DNA of 64,000 bases from Nemophila menziesii (GCA_029959085.1 JARWIR010000047.1:868001-932000); one strand, 5' to 3'; numbered from the stretch's first letter, positions 1 through 10,646 are shown. The notes: a model not told the origin generated them from the sequence alone. Translations and numbers: made by a program.

Positions 1-399
1 TGGAACCATATTTATGAGTATTTAAATGATAGGTAAAGAACTTAGTTTCGAGCCTATATTCCAAATTGAACCAACTAATAGTAGGGATAAAAATACGAAT
101 GTTGAACAATACTGGGTTAAATAAATTTTGTCTTGGTTTAAATAGACTGAATGTTGTTTTGGAGATTGAGAAAATATTTATTAAGGTCATATAAGTGTTG
201 TTTATATTTCCATTCAATGTAAACTGGTATGTATACAAGTGTAACTATATAGAGGCATAATTTTTGATCAAAACTCGCTAGGTGAGGACAATAATATCCT
301 AAAATAAGTTTAGATAATCATACTTCCTTAGTGAAAAATTAATTTAAAGTATATGTAATATTAAGTGTAAGTGTATCTTTTGGTAACTCGTTTATTTGT
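1..399 (+). repeat. Tandem unit copy I, left part
   Basis: From base 5 this matches the start of the other tandem units (landmark accatatttatgagtattt at 18467, 27442, 36385, 43161 and 49954). It is cut off by the LTR retrotransposon at 400 and resumes at 11317. The array therefore runs out of the window on the left. I see no gene in it. Confidence 0.9.
395..399. repeat. Target-site duplication, left
   Basis: The pentamer tttgt lies directly before the TG of the 5' LTR and again directly after the CA of the 3' LTR at 11312-11316. The uninterrupted site occurs once in each other tandem unit, for example 18864-18868. Confidence 0.9.
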
Positions 400-1938
400 T
401 GATGTATCCTCATTTGTGATAGATTTATATTAGGATGAGACATCATTTTTAATGATTTAGAAGTCATAATAGTTGATTTTCATGAGAAATAGTGCACTTT
501 CCTATTTTGAGTCCTGATTTAGTTAAATAATATTTTTAGAGCATATTGGGTTTAATTATTTATTTAGTGTGAAGCTTTAAAGATAATTATGGAGATTAAT
601 TAGAGTCCAAGTCAAAGACTACGAGATATGGAAAGAGATAAGCATGGAAATTGGAGATAAGGAAACAAAAGCTAAAAACATGGAAAAGGAAAAGTTGCCT
701 TAATCCTGAATTTCTGCACCTACGACTACAAATCAGCTTATATCACAAAAACGCTTTGGAATTTGGAGAAACGGTCAAGAGAAAAGTTGAATATCTTTCC
801 GAGATGATGAATGTGGGATATTCATACGCATCAAACAGACAAGTATTGAAGCTGCTAGGACCAAAAGAAAAAAGGCCTGATTTCATATTTTTAGGGTTAC
901 GAATTTGAGTTGGCTTGGAGTCCATCACTTAACCTCTCCTTCAAGAAAACGAATTAGGTCTTCTAAACACCTATAAATACACCCTTATATCACTTGTAAA
1001 TCATCCTTTCTTCATAATAATTAGTTCTTAAGGTTTTATTCTTCCAGTTTATTGTAGAGAGCAAGATGATGTCTTTTATTATTTCATTTAGTTTATTTCC
1101 TTCAGGTATGAACTAAACTTCCCATAGCTTGGGTTTTGCATCATGTATAATCTATGAATTCTAATTTCTTTCTATCTAAGTTTCTTTGGTAATTATATGT
1201 TTTAATCTGATATTATCTACTTACCTTTATATTTGTTTATGTGTTTTGATTTAATTGTTGTTTTCCTTTCGGTGCGCAACGTTTAGGATTACCTTAATAG
1301 TAGTTAGATGATCACCTTAGATGGGTGTCGAATTATTTAAACACCACATAACGTCTAGTGTCGATATTAGTCCTGACAACACTGATTCTAACTAGATAGT
1401 CATTAGGGTATAATTTAATCACTATCACCATGTATAGAAATTGATTGATTAAGGCCTTGGTAGCGCTTGATAACCCTATTTGAACCAGCCTCGTGGTGTG
1501 TCAGTAGCCCCCTTAGTCGCTCTCAAGATTTAAGGTATGGGAATTTAGAATCCTGACTAAATATACAAGAGCTAATATTCTCCCTTATTAACTAGATCTA
1601 ATAGAAAGAATTAGAAGGATTAGTGCATACTAGCAAAACCTAAACTATATTTCTCATCTCATATACTTCGTATTTATTTTATTATCTTTTATTTTCTTAG
1701 TTTAAATAAGTAATTTTGAAATTTATCTTTATTTATTTTCTGACTTTAATTAATTATTGCTTACTCGTTATTTCTACCCATTCGACTAGCACACTAAGTC
1801 CCTGAGAACAAACTTTCTTATCAACTAAAACTTGCATACGTCCTGTAATACTTACAGTACTATACCTGTCTAGGGTGAGAGTGCGTAGTTTTCTAGACTT
1901 ATATTTATCTTATTTTTATCACACCCTAGGCAACACCA
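400..1938 (+). repeat. 5' LTR (1539 bp)
   Basis: Starts tgatgtatcc and ends ggcaacacca (TG...CA). It aligns with 8607 onwards. A TATA-like box at 972-979 suggests that U3 covers about 400-1000 and that R plus U5 is long, about 0.9 kb. The short open frame at 651-908 is not kept open in the other LTR and I do not treat it as a gene. Confidence 0.92.
972..979 (+). promoter_or_regulatory. Probable LTR TATA box
   Basis: TATAAATA in a CTATAAATACAC context, the best TATA match in the LTR. The equivalent in the 3' LTR is TATAAAAA at 9180-9187. Transcription would start some 30 bases downstream. This is inferred from motif and position only. Confidence 0.55.
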
Positions 1939-1944
1939 AGTTTT

Positions 1945-1962
1945 TGGCGCCGCTGCCGGGGA
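1945..1962 (+). other. Primer-binding site, tRNA-Asp type
   Basis: tggcgccgctgccgggga begins six bases after the LTR end. From memory of the family, Athila-like elements carry tggcgccgttgccgggga here, complementary to the 3' end of tRNA-Asp. This copy differs by one base (C for T at the ninth position). Confidence 0.8.
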
Positions 1963-2186
1963 CATGTGTTTCGTTAGCGTGTGGGTTATCTATTTCGAGT
2001 AGTAGTTTTTAATTAATTTTTATTTTTCAGTATTTAGTTTTTGTTTTTCCGGATTTACGCTTGTGGTTTGCTTTAGTCTTTTTCAGGTTTCACAGTGTTT
2101 AATTCTTGGTCTCCGTTATCGGAGCCTGAGAGGAGCTTCAGACCTTATAATAAAGTGTTCGTGAGGAAAGAGCCTTAAGAAGAGCT
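1963..2186 (+). other. Leader before gag
   Basis: Untranslated leader between the primer-binding site and the gag ATG at 2187. It contains a pyrimidine-rich stretch ending in AG near 2078-2086, which could be a splice acceptor. A related leader is preserved in the second element at about 61657-61788 on the minus strand. No ORF is seen. Confidence 0.6.
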
Positions 2187-4117
2187 ATGGCACAAGAGCA
2201 GTTAAATCCACATGGAATCCCACCTGAGGGATTACAATACTATGCACCAGGAGGAACACCACCATTCATTCCACCTGGTGTACAACAACCACTAGGACGA
2301 GGTAATGGGCAGAATCGAGTTGAGCAAGACCTCCCTGGTCTCCATGTGCCATTCCATGTTAAACCAATAGGTTACTGTCCTCCAAGGATCCAAAATATTA
2401 AATTTCGACCCGATCCGGGTATGCTCAGTCAATTTCAAAGTCATGGACTCTATAGTGGTACAACAATTCAAGATCTGGTAAGAGTGATTCAGAAGTTTCT
2501 GGAGATTTGTGATGCTTATGTTACTCCAGGCATTACACACGAGCAAATGTATTGTCATATGATTTTGTTCTTCTTGACCGGTAGAGCTTGCGAATGGCTA
2601 GGTAGACAACCACCTGGAACAATCAATTCATGGACAGAACTCCAAGCCGCATTCTTTAACTGTTTTTATCCGAAGAGTATGAGACTCAAAGATCAAAGCG
2701 AGCTTGCAAGATTTTGTCAAGAAGATGGAGAAACAGTAGGAGAATCATGGACAAGATTTCAACATAAATTAGCTAGATGTCCGCTCCATGGTTATACCCC
2801 CTCTTTACAACTTGCTATATTCTATGAAGGTCTGAATGATAAAGGTAGAAGGAAGGTGGATAACATAGGAAAGGGAAATTTCGTGTCCATGAATCATGAT
2901 GAAGCATCAGAGGTTTTGGATAATATTATTGAACTAGAAAGAAGTTGGCCTTCTACGCGAGCTCCTATAGCAAAGACCCGAGGAACGCCTCAGCTCAAAT
3001 ATCCGCATTAGAAAATCAAATCAAAGAACTTAAGTTAGAAATGCAGAAGAATTTAGCCGCATCAAACGTAGTACAAGAAGCACAAGGTTGTCAACAATGT
3101 GGGGTTAATAATCATACATGGGAAGAGTGCGAAGGAAATCCACAATCTGTTTACTTCATATCCAACCGAGGTGGTTATCAATTTGGTAACCGAAACCATC
3201 CGGGTATGAAATATTCAAATCCTCAGGGGGCCGCTAATCCTGGTCATTATCAGCCACGCCCCTAGAACAAATTTTTCCAACCGAGAGGTCAGTATCAAAA
3301 TCAACATCAAAATAGACCTGCTCCCCCTCAACAACCTGTTCAAGATGCCTATACCGATGCGCTAGATCAGAAATCTTTACCCCAGTATCCTCAAGAAGGA
3401 TCTATGGATAGTCAACATTTAGTAAAAGCCTTGGACCGTTTGACCATGAATATGAACGCTCAAGAGGAGAAGTTACGAGGACAAGATTCCGCAATTCAGA
3501 TTTTAGGTACTCAAGTAGAATAATTAAACAAAGTTCTAACAAATTTAATGGAACAAAAAGAATTGAAGGCTATCGAAGGAGGTGATGACAATGTTGGGTT
3601 CGAAGCTTGCAAGGCTATTAGCCTTGAAATTGAAGAAGAATAGAAGGAAGTACCACATGCGGCCGTTAGTTCCGTGGAGACTCCGAGTACCGAAGAAGAA
3701 CCAACCAAGTCTAGCCCCGTGGAATCTGACTGTTCTGAGGTTGATGTGGAGGACGATTCAGAGAAAGCCGAATTTATACAGCTTCTGAAGGATATGCAAG
3801 AAGAAATTCGAACGGTTATGGATTATCAAGCTGAGCTGGCTAAAGAGAAAGAGAAAGAAGCCTCCAAGGAGGAATCAAAAGTTAAAGTTGAAGTTGCACC
3901 TGCTGTGCAAGAAGAGAAGGTGGAACTGCCACCTGTTGTTCCAACAGTGTCACCAACTATTCCTAATACAAATCCAAAGGATGACATTGAACTCAAGACA
4001 TTTGTAGTGGCAAATACACCTGAAAATATCAACGCCCAAATGCTTGAGATCGCGAAGAAAGGACTTACACTGCAACCTGTTTTTAGGCAAGTTATTCTGA
4101 GAAAGAAGCGAGTGTAG
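2187..4117 (+). pseudogene. gag: gag polyprotein remnant (Athila type)
   Basis: Gag forms the virus-like particle and binds the element's RNA. The first open frame runs 2187-3011 (274 codons) and holds the retrotransposon gag (capsid) domain, with typical stretches such as WTELQAAFFNCFYPK and FCQEDGETVGESWTRFQ. Near 2985-2990 the frame shifts, and the rest (2945-4117) is read in another frame. That part contains a CCHC zinc knuckle, CQQCGVNNHTWEEC (C-x2-C-x4-H-x4-C, about 3089-3130), then a Gln-rich stretch and a highly charged Glu/Lys-rich C-terminus. In-frame stops lie at 3263-3265 (TAG), about 3521-3523 (TAA) and about 3641-3643 (TAG), each at a place where a Gln or Glu codon fits the context. 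It is a pseudogene as it stands. The 2187 start is the first ATG after the leader. Confidence 0.85.
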
Positions 4118-4131
4118 AGATCCCAAGATAG

Positions 4132-4893
4132 AACCTGAGAGTCTCAAGAAGAAGTGAACGAGAGCTACCAACAAAGCTTAAATATCCAGGAAGTTTTAAC
4201 CTTCCTATTCAAATTAATGGTATGCTCAAGGTGAAAGCTATGTACGATGTTGGTTCTGGTGTGAATATTATGCATAAGTCCGTGTTCGAGAGACTTGGAC
4301 TTCAGAAATCAGAGAAAACTCCAGTGAAGTTGCAGTTCGCTGACAACTCAGTTACCAGGACATGGGGAACAGTGGAGGACGTCTTAGTCCGAGCAGGTAG
4401 TATCGTCATCCCTACTGACTTTATTATATTTGAGTTTGATGCAGATAAGCAGGTTCCAATCATACTTGGACGGCCTTTCATGGCCACAAGTCAAAGTGTC
4501 ATTAACTTCCAAGAAGGGACCATTACCCTTCATGCAAAGAATATATCCAAGACCTTCTATGTCTTGGGTAAGAAACCGAGGAAGTTAGATCCCAACGTTC
4601 CTGTCATCCACAGCCTTTTATATCACAAAGTCCCTCCTGAGAAGATCCACTTAAAGCTTGTGGATACTGAGCCAAACATTGAGTTTGGGGTCGGCCATTA
4701 TGTTCTATGGAAAGCTCAAAAACGCGAAAATAGGCCACGTAGATTCAAAGACCCGTGGATAGGACCATTTATTGTCACTAAGATTGTTTCAGCCAATGTG
4801 ATAGTAATCCGACCCAAGAAGGGGATCAAGCGCAGATTAGTTGACGTTCATAGCCTAACTCGTTGTTGGGGAGGCTATATTCGCAAATCTTGA
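4132..4893 (+). CDS. Protease joined to integrase C-terminal tail (pol core deleted)
   Basis: An open frame. The first ATG is 4222 (223 codons), but the frame is open from 4132 and the protease homology starts upstream of that ATG (KYPGSFNLPIQING), so the domain was probably made as part of a longer gag-pol product. Residues about 1-110 are a retropepsin-like aspartic protease: the catalytic loop is YDVGSGVNIM (Asp9) where the family usually has DLGAS, and the second signature is ILGRPFMAT (81-89). Residues about 154-216 look like the GPY/F tail of a Ty3/gypsy integrase, with VGHYVLWK (157-164), WIGPFIVTK (GPF at 181-183) and VDVHSLTRCW (207-216). Reverse transcriptase, RNase H and the integrase zinc finger and catalytic core, which normally lie between, are absent, and the join is in frame. 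Activity is doubtful because the catalytic loop is altered. Confidence 0.75.
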   Translation, partial: NLRVSRRSERELPTKLKYPGSFNLPIQINGMLKVKAMYDVGSGVNIMHKSVFERLGLQKSEKTPVKLQFADNSVTRTWGTVEDVLVRAGSIVIPTDFIIFEFDADKQVPIILGRPFMATSQSVINFQEGTITLHAKNISKTFYVLGKKPRKLDPNVPVIHSLLYHKVPPEKIHLKLVDTEPNIEFGVGHYVLWKAQKRENRPRRFKDPWIGPFIVTKIVSANVIVIRPKKGIKRRLVDVHSLTRCWGGYIRKS

Positions 4894-5395
4894 TAGAGGT
4901 TACACGTCTAGCTTTGAAAGACGTTAAACAAAAGTGCTATACGGGAGACAACCCGCAATTTTTTTAAGTTTTTATATCTTTTACGTTTTTATTTTATGTT
5001 TAGTTTAGTTATTTTTAGTTGATATTGCATATTTGAGAAAGGTATTAGTGTTTTTGATGCTTAGGTACTGGAGAAATCGAGTTCAGGAGGAGAAAACTAT
5101 GTTTTTCGGAAAATTCTGACCACCAATCCGGTACACCGCGGAGGAGAGAAACCCGTACCCCGTGTAGGTACCTCGGGTTTTGTGCCGAGAGGAAAAAAAT
5201 CTGGACCTCAGGTCCGGTATACCGCACTTCAAGCTCCGGTGCACCACACGACCAAAAACCCGTGCCACGGGTAGGAGATGCCGGTATTTTGACGAGGATT
5301 AAAAATTTCGAATAGCAGAAGTTGCGGTATACCGCACCAAAACTTCCGGTGCACCGTAGGCCGCCGCTAGAGAGAGAAAGATGCGGATTGAAGCT
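4894..5395 (+). other. Intergenic region with palindrome cluster
   Basis: The gap between the protease/integrase-tail ORF and the TATA box of the next ORF. It is more GC-rich than its surroundings. Within 5100-5360 it repeats motifs of the kind ccggtRYaccgc, including the perfect 12-bp palindrome gcggtataccgc (about 5323-5334), ccggtataccgc (about 5215-5226) and ccggtgcacc (three times). The arrangement in front of a TATA box suggests protein-binding sites, but that is inference. The stretch from 5272 on was copied into the 3' LTR. Confidence 0.55.
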
Positions 5396-5403
5396 TATAA
5401 AAA
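5396..5403 (+). promoter_or_regulatory. Possible internal TATA box for the env-position ORF
   Basis: TATAAAAA in gcttataaaaagagg, about 410 bases before the ATG at 5807 and just after the palindrome cluster. The sequence that follows is CA-rich and free of ATGs over most of its length, like a 5' leader. In Athila-like elements the env-position ORF is usually assumed to need a spliced or subgenomic RNA. An internal promoter is my inference. Confidence 0.4.
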
Positions 5404-5783
5404 GAGGATATTAGGTATAATTACGAATTTATTAAACCTCAAGCCTCTCTTTCTTCTCCAAACCTCTCCCAACTCTATTAAAGCTCATAGAAACCTTCAC
5501 CAATAATCAAAACACTATACAATCATCAAGAAAAACACATCAAATCTTCTTTCCACCTCATTACAAAAGAGATTCAAGCACCCAATTCTCACCAAACACA
5601 TTAAATTGAAGAATCAATAGCTCAAATTTTCAAAATTCATCCTACAATTTCTTAAATCCAAGCCAATCCATCAAAAATTCACCTTACCCACGTAGAGATT
5701 TATCATCTATTCATCCTTCCTAAGCCAAATCAAACTTGTTCAACCAAAAACTCACAAGTTCAAATTTCAAGAGTTGTTAAATC

Positions 5784-5798
5784 TTTGAGTTGGGGGTC
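5784..5798 (+). other. Internal copy of the polypurine-tract sequence
   Basis: tttgagttgggggtc is identical over 15 bases to the tract at 8591-8605 before the 3' LTR. It sits nine bases before the ATG of the env-position ORF. It could prime plus-strand DNA internally, or may simply be a duplication. Confidence 0.6.
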
Positions 5799-5806
5799 AA
5801 TTGAAG

Positions 5807-7014
5807 ATGACTAAAAGAACAGAAATATTATCTAACAAGAGGGAGGTGAAGAAAAGCAAGGTATTGGGTTCAGTTGAGAAGAAATCAAATAACAAAGGTT
5901 CTAGTTGTAAAGCTAAGGGTAAAAACGATGTTGAAGATGGAGGAAAGCTAGCTATGTTTGATCGTAATGGTAAAAGGCTTTACTTTTATGCAAAGGAGAA
6001 AACACAACCTCCACCCTTCAAAGGTCCTACACCCATGGATAAAGAGGAAGCTTTAAAGGCCTTAAAAGCTTCTGCAGAAAAACAGTTAAAAGAACTACCG
6101 TTTGCTTATGAGAAAGTATTCAAGGAAGAAGTTGGTACAGGAGAATACAAGAGATTCTTAGAGCTTGGTGAAAAATTGGGTTGGTCTACGTTCATGGTAA
6201 GACGTTCTGAATTATGTCATTAGTTAGGTTTGGAATTCTATTTAGGCCTCTTTAGCCGAGATAGTAAAGATTGTGTTCCGATTAGAGGAAAGTTAGTTCT
6301 GTTCACAGTTAATGAGATTAGAAACCTCTTCAAGTTTAAGAAATTAATTAGATACTGCAAGTATAATGAAGCGGTTGCTAAACGGAAAACTTTGATGAGG
6401 AATTACTTTTTGAACATGTTTTAGACAAAGAGAAAGTGCAATCACATAAGGGAGAATTGACGGCACATTGGCCTTACAAATATCTTCAACCGGATGTGAG
6501 AGTTTGGCACAATTTCCTTATTCCTAATGTCTTTGGAAACACACAAACTTTGGATGTGACTAAAAAGAACGCTCTACTTTTGGATTGTATTTTGAGAGGA
6601 GAAGAAGTGGATGTGGCACAGACGATCTATGAGGAGGTGATGCGATTTTCGGTCTCTCCCAAATCAGTTTATAATGTTAAATTTCCTACAATAATCGCGT
6701 GTCTTGTGCGAAAAGCGAATGTTACATTGGGTGAAGAAAATAAACTCGAGTATAAGAAGAGTTATATTGATAATGCTTGGATCATGGAAGTGTTGAGAAG
6801 AGCGGATTCTATGCAAATCTCAAAAGAAGAAAAGGAGCAAAGTTGGCAAGAGAAGATGGAGGAGCGTTTAAACAAATTCGAAGCAGCTCAAACTTCGTTA
6901 GTCAATGACGTGGCACAAATCAACGCTAATCAAGTGCACATCATGAAACTCCTTGAGCAATTAACGAAAGATCGAGCAAATCCTACCTTGGATGTCAATA
7001 ATGCGAGGCAATAA
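5807..7014 (+). pseudogene. Env-position ORF, 'putative plant transposon protein' domain, broken
   Basis: A third ORF lying between pol and the 3' LTR, where Athila-like elements keep an env-like gene. The ATG at 5807 (MTKRTEILSNKREVKK) is chosen because the next ORF-3 fragment in the window (55863) shares it. The N-terminus is Lys/Ser-rich and basic. The middle and C-terminal parts (LGLEFYLGLFSRDSKD, VRVWHNFLIPNVFGNTQ, NALLLDCILRGEEVDV) resemble the Transposase_32 type of domain common in plant retroelements. The function of this domain is unknown. A coiled-coil-like Glu/Lys-rich tail ends at 7014. Damage: a TAG at 6221-6223, and a frameshift in a T run near 6400-6408 (the frame is open again from about 6409 to 7014). 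I see no signal peptide or membrane segment, so a true envelope role is not supported. Confidence 0.7.
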
Positions 7015-8590
7015 GCCTCGAGAGTATGTTCTCTTTCTTCCTTACCATTTCTGTAAATGCATTTATCTACTAATTTTAATTTCTTTTTCGAGTCTTTTTC
7101 GAGTCGTGGGGACACAGCTCATTTTTGAGTTGGAGGTGTGGGAATTCGTTGTCTCTCATCTCCATTTTTCTGTTTTTAGGTAGAAATTAAAATTTTTGAT
7201 ACATGGGAATTAGATGTAGAGTGTGTTTAATAACTTGAAAGCATAAGCTCATTGAATTAATGATAGTAAGCAATATGTTTATGAGCTATTTTATTTGTAT
7301 GCTTTGTGTATTTGCAGGAAAACACACGTTGATAGTAAAGAAAAGATTAGTGAGCAATGCGATATAAAGTATGTTCGATCTCAGGAAACCTTGAAAAGTG
7401 TGTAGGCTGTGAGATCCAACCTAGTTGACAAAACCATTTGATTAAAGTGCTAAAGGTAAGAAAATAACGAAATTACATAGTGTAGAAAGTGATTAAGGCG
7501 GTTCTTTCATATTTGAAACCACTTGAAGCCTTTTATACCTTCTCACCTTGTTATTTTGATTTTATATGTTATATCCTTCTCAACCCCTTCTAGCCTTTCT
7601 AAAGCTTTTTATTGAAACACATTATAAGACATATCCCTTTAGATTATAGGACTTTTCCATATGACTCGCACTCGAATCGCGATGCATAGACAGTTGTTTT
7701 AGAGCTTGAGTTTTGGGTGGTGGGTCCACCATTATGGGAAATATTATTGGGATGGGATTGTTGAGCTTATTAATTGTGCTCTGTTATTTATATTGATGAT
7801 GATTCACATATTATTATTGTAACCCTTTGTCGGGGTAATAGTGAATGAAAAAGAAGCTACGAGCTAAAATTTGCCAACAAGGGCATAAAAAGAAAAAAAG
7901 ATATATATGAGAAAATAGCGTGATATCTCAACATAAAAAAAAGTCATGGATATATGAAAAGAAAAATTGATTAGAAAAGAAAATATATATATTCGGATCG
8001 GCAAAGTGAAATTTTTATGTGAACATCTTCTGCTTTAATTGGGTTATGGGGGATTCTAAATTCTGCATCAAGGAATTCATTGGGTTGAGTGAGAAACGTT
8101 TTATGAGAGTAACTCAAGCTCTAGCGCGATTAGTTGATGGCTAGTGAGGAGAGAGTCAAAAGCTCACTCTAGATTATCCAAATATACTATCATACCGTCC
8201 CTAAGCCTAAATTACAACCTTAAAGACCTTTTGATTCTTTGCTATGTAATTGAGAAGTGATTGAGCCATTAGAGAGTATTTAAGTGGATCTTTGGTTACT
8301 AGTGAAGTTCGATGAACAATCTATAGCTTTCTTGGGGAACTGAGTAAAGTCCCAATCCTTCTTACATTGCGAAACTAATCTGATCTTGAATTCAAGTCGT
8401 GTTGACTATGGATACGAGAAGTGTACAGGTATGTAGTTTATAAATATTATTGCATGAAATTTTCTGAGTTGTTGCTTTAGGTTTATTCTATATATTCTGC
8501 TATGTTCTTCCCATTGTGTTGAGAATTTCATAAGTGTGTATTTATAGGCTTCCCTTTGTTTTTATCTTTATTGTATTGGGACGATACAAC
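7015..8590 (+). other. Non-coding 3' internal region of the retrotransposon
   Basis: About 1.6 kb without a supported ORF. It includes a degenerate polypurine-like sequence (7124-7138), a good splice-acceptor-like sequence (pyrimidine-rich then gcag, near 7300-7318), and A/T-rich tracts at 7880-8000. Bases 7604-7785 have an inverted copy inside the 3' LTR. Long non-coding 3' regions are usual in this clade. Confidence 0.65.
7124..7138 (+). other. Degenerate polypurine-tract-like copy
   Basis: tttgagttggaggtg differs in two positions from the tract at 8591-8605 and from the copy at 5784-5798. It lies after the env-position ORF. Confidence 0.45.
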
Positions 8591-8606
8591 TTTGAGTTGG
8601 GGGTCT
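8591..8606 (+). other. Polypurine tract
   Basis: tttgagttgggggtct lies directly before the TG of the 3' LTR at 8607. It is purine-rich (gagttggggg), as expected for the plus-strand primer, although interrupted by T. Confidence 0.7.
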
Positions 8607-9889
8607 TGATGTATCCTCATTTGTGATAGATTTATATCAGGATGAGACATCATTTTTAGTGATTTAGAAGTCATAACAGTCGATTTTCTTGAGAAATAGT
8701 GCACTTTCCTATTTTAGTCTTGATTTGGTGAAATAATATTTTTAGAGCATATTGGGTTTAATTATTTATTTAGAGTGAAGATTTAAAGATAATTATGTAG
8801 ATTAATTAGAGTCCAAGTCAAAGACTACGAGATATGGAAAGAGTTAAGCATTGAAATTAGAGGTAAGGAAACAAAAGCTAAAAACATGGAAAAGGAAAAG
8901 CTGTCTTAATCCTGAATTTCTACACCTACGACCAAAAATCAGCTTATATCTCAAAAACAGTGTGGAATTTGGAGAAACGGTCAAGAGAAAAGTTAAAGAT
9001 CTTTCCGAGACGATGAATTTGGTATATTCATACGCATCGAACAGATAAGTATTGAAGCTGCTAGGACCAAAAGAAAAACGGGCCTCATTTCATGTTTTTA
9101 GGGTTACGAATTTGAGTTGGGCTTGGAGTCCACTACTTAACCTCTCCTTTAAGAAAACGAATTAGGTCTTCTAAATACCTATAAAAACACCCTTATATCA
9201 CTTGTAAATCATCCTTGCCTCATAGTAATTAGTTTTTAAGGTTTTATTCTTCCAGTTTATTATAGAGAGCAAGATGATGTCTTTTATAATTTCCTTTAGT
9301 TTATTTCCTTCAGGTATGAACTAAACTTTCCATAGCTTGAGTTTTGCATCATGTATAATCTATGAATTCTAATTTCTTTCTATCTAAGTTTCTTTGGGAA
9401 TTACATGTTTTAATCTGATATTAGCTGCTTACCTTTATATTTGTTTATGTGTTTTGATTTAATGATTGTTTTCCTTGCGGTGTGCAACGTTTAGGATTAC
9501 CTTAATAGTAGTTAGATGATCACCTTAGATGGGTTTCTAATTATTAAAACACCACATAACGTCTAGTTTCGATATTAGTCCTGACAACACTGATTCTAAC
9601 TAGATAGTCATTAGGATATAATTTAATCACTATCACAATGTATGGAAATTGATTGCTTAGGGCCTTGGTAGAGCTTGATAATCCTATTTGAAACAGCCTC
9701 GTGGTGTGTCCGAGCCCCCTTAGTTGCTCTCAAGGTCTAAGGTATGGGAATTTAGAATCCTAACTAAATATACAAGAGCTAATATTCTCCCTTATTAACT
9801 AGATCTGATAGAAAGAATTAGGAGGAATAGTGCATACTAGCAAAACCTAAAATATATTTCTCATCTCATAATCTTCGTATTTATTTTAT

Positions 9890-9987
9890 TGTCTCATATT
9901 CTTTGTATTTATTATGGGTAAGGGAATAGTGCATACTAGCAAAACCTAAAATATATTTCTCATCTCATATTCTTCGTATTTATAAAG
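9890..9987 (+). repeat. Duplicated LTR segment in the 3' LTR
   Basis: The LTR stretch gtgcatactagcaaaacc...tcgtattta occurs here a second time, joined through tattatgggtaagggaatag. The same joint recurs at about 10979-11050, so the LTR piece is present several times within the 3' LTR. Confidence 0.7.
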
Positions 9988-10169
9988 AACAGAGCACAAT
10001 TAATAAGCTCAACAATCCCATCCCAATAATATTTCCCATAATGGTGGACCCACCACCCAAAACTCAAGCTCTAAAACAACTGTCTATGCATCGCGATTCG
10101 AGTGCGAGTCATATGGAAAAGTCCTATAATCTAAAGGGATATGTCTTATAATGTGTTTCAATAAAAAGC
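9988..10169 (-). repeat. Inverted copy of 7604-7785
   Basis: The 182 bases are the reverse complement of 7604-7785 (the non-coding 3' internal region), with no length change seen. They lie between two LTR-derived pieces. Confidence 0.85.
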
Positions 10170-10206
10170 CTCTCTAAGAAATATATTTTGATCTGATAGA
10201 AAGAAT

Positions 10207-10631
10207 TAGGAGATGCCGGTATTTTGACGAGGATTAAAAATTTCGAATAGCAGAAGTTGCGGTATACCGCACCAAAACTTCCGGTGCACCGTAGGCCGCC
10301 GCTAGAGAGAGAAAGATGCGGATTGAAGCTTATAAAAAGAGGATATTAGGTATAATTACGAATTTATTAAACCTCAAGCCTCTCTTTCTTCTCCAAACCT
10401 CTCCCGACTCTATTAAAGCTCATAGAAACCTTCACCAATAATCAAAACACTATACAATCATCAAGAAAAACACATCAAATCTTCTCTCCACCTCATTACA
10501 AAAGAGATTCAAGCACCCAATTCTCACCAAACACATTAAATTGAAGAATCAAGAGTTCAAATTTTCAAAATTCATCCTACAATTTCTTAAATCCAAGCCA
10601 ATCAATCAAAAATTCACCTTACCCACGTAGA
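10207..10631 (+). repeat. Direct copy of 5272-5696 inside the 3' LTR
   Basis: The 425 bases match at a constant offset of 4935, so without indels. The left joint shares taggag and the right joint shares taga with LTR sequence. The copy carries one gcggtataccgc palindrome and the internal TATA box. Confidence 0.85.
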
Positions 10632-10646
10632 TCTGATAGAAAGAAT

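Noticed and set aside
651..908. 85-codon open frame in the 5' LTR (and its partner 8851-9048 in the 3' LTR)
   Set aside because: The two LTR copies break it differently, and its content is explained as LTR sequence.
3582..3788. Open frame overlapping gag
   Set aside because: It is an off-frame reading of the charged gag C-terminal region.
5045..5268. Minus-strand open frames across the palindrome cluster
   Set aside because: They arise from the GC-richer, stop-poor composition of the repeats. No domain.
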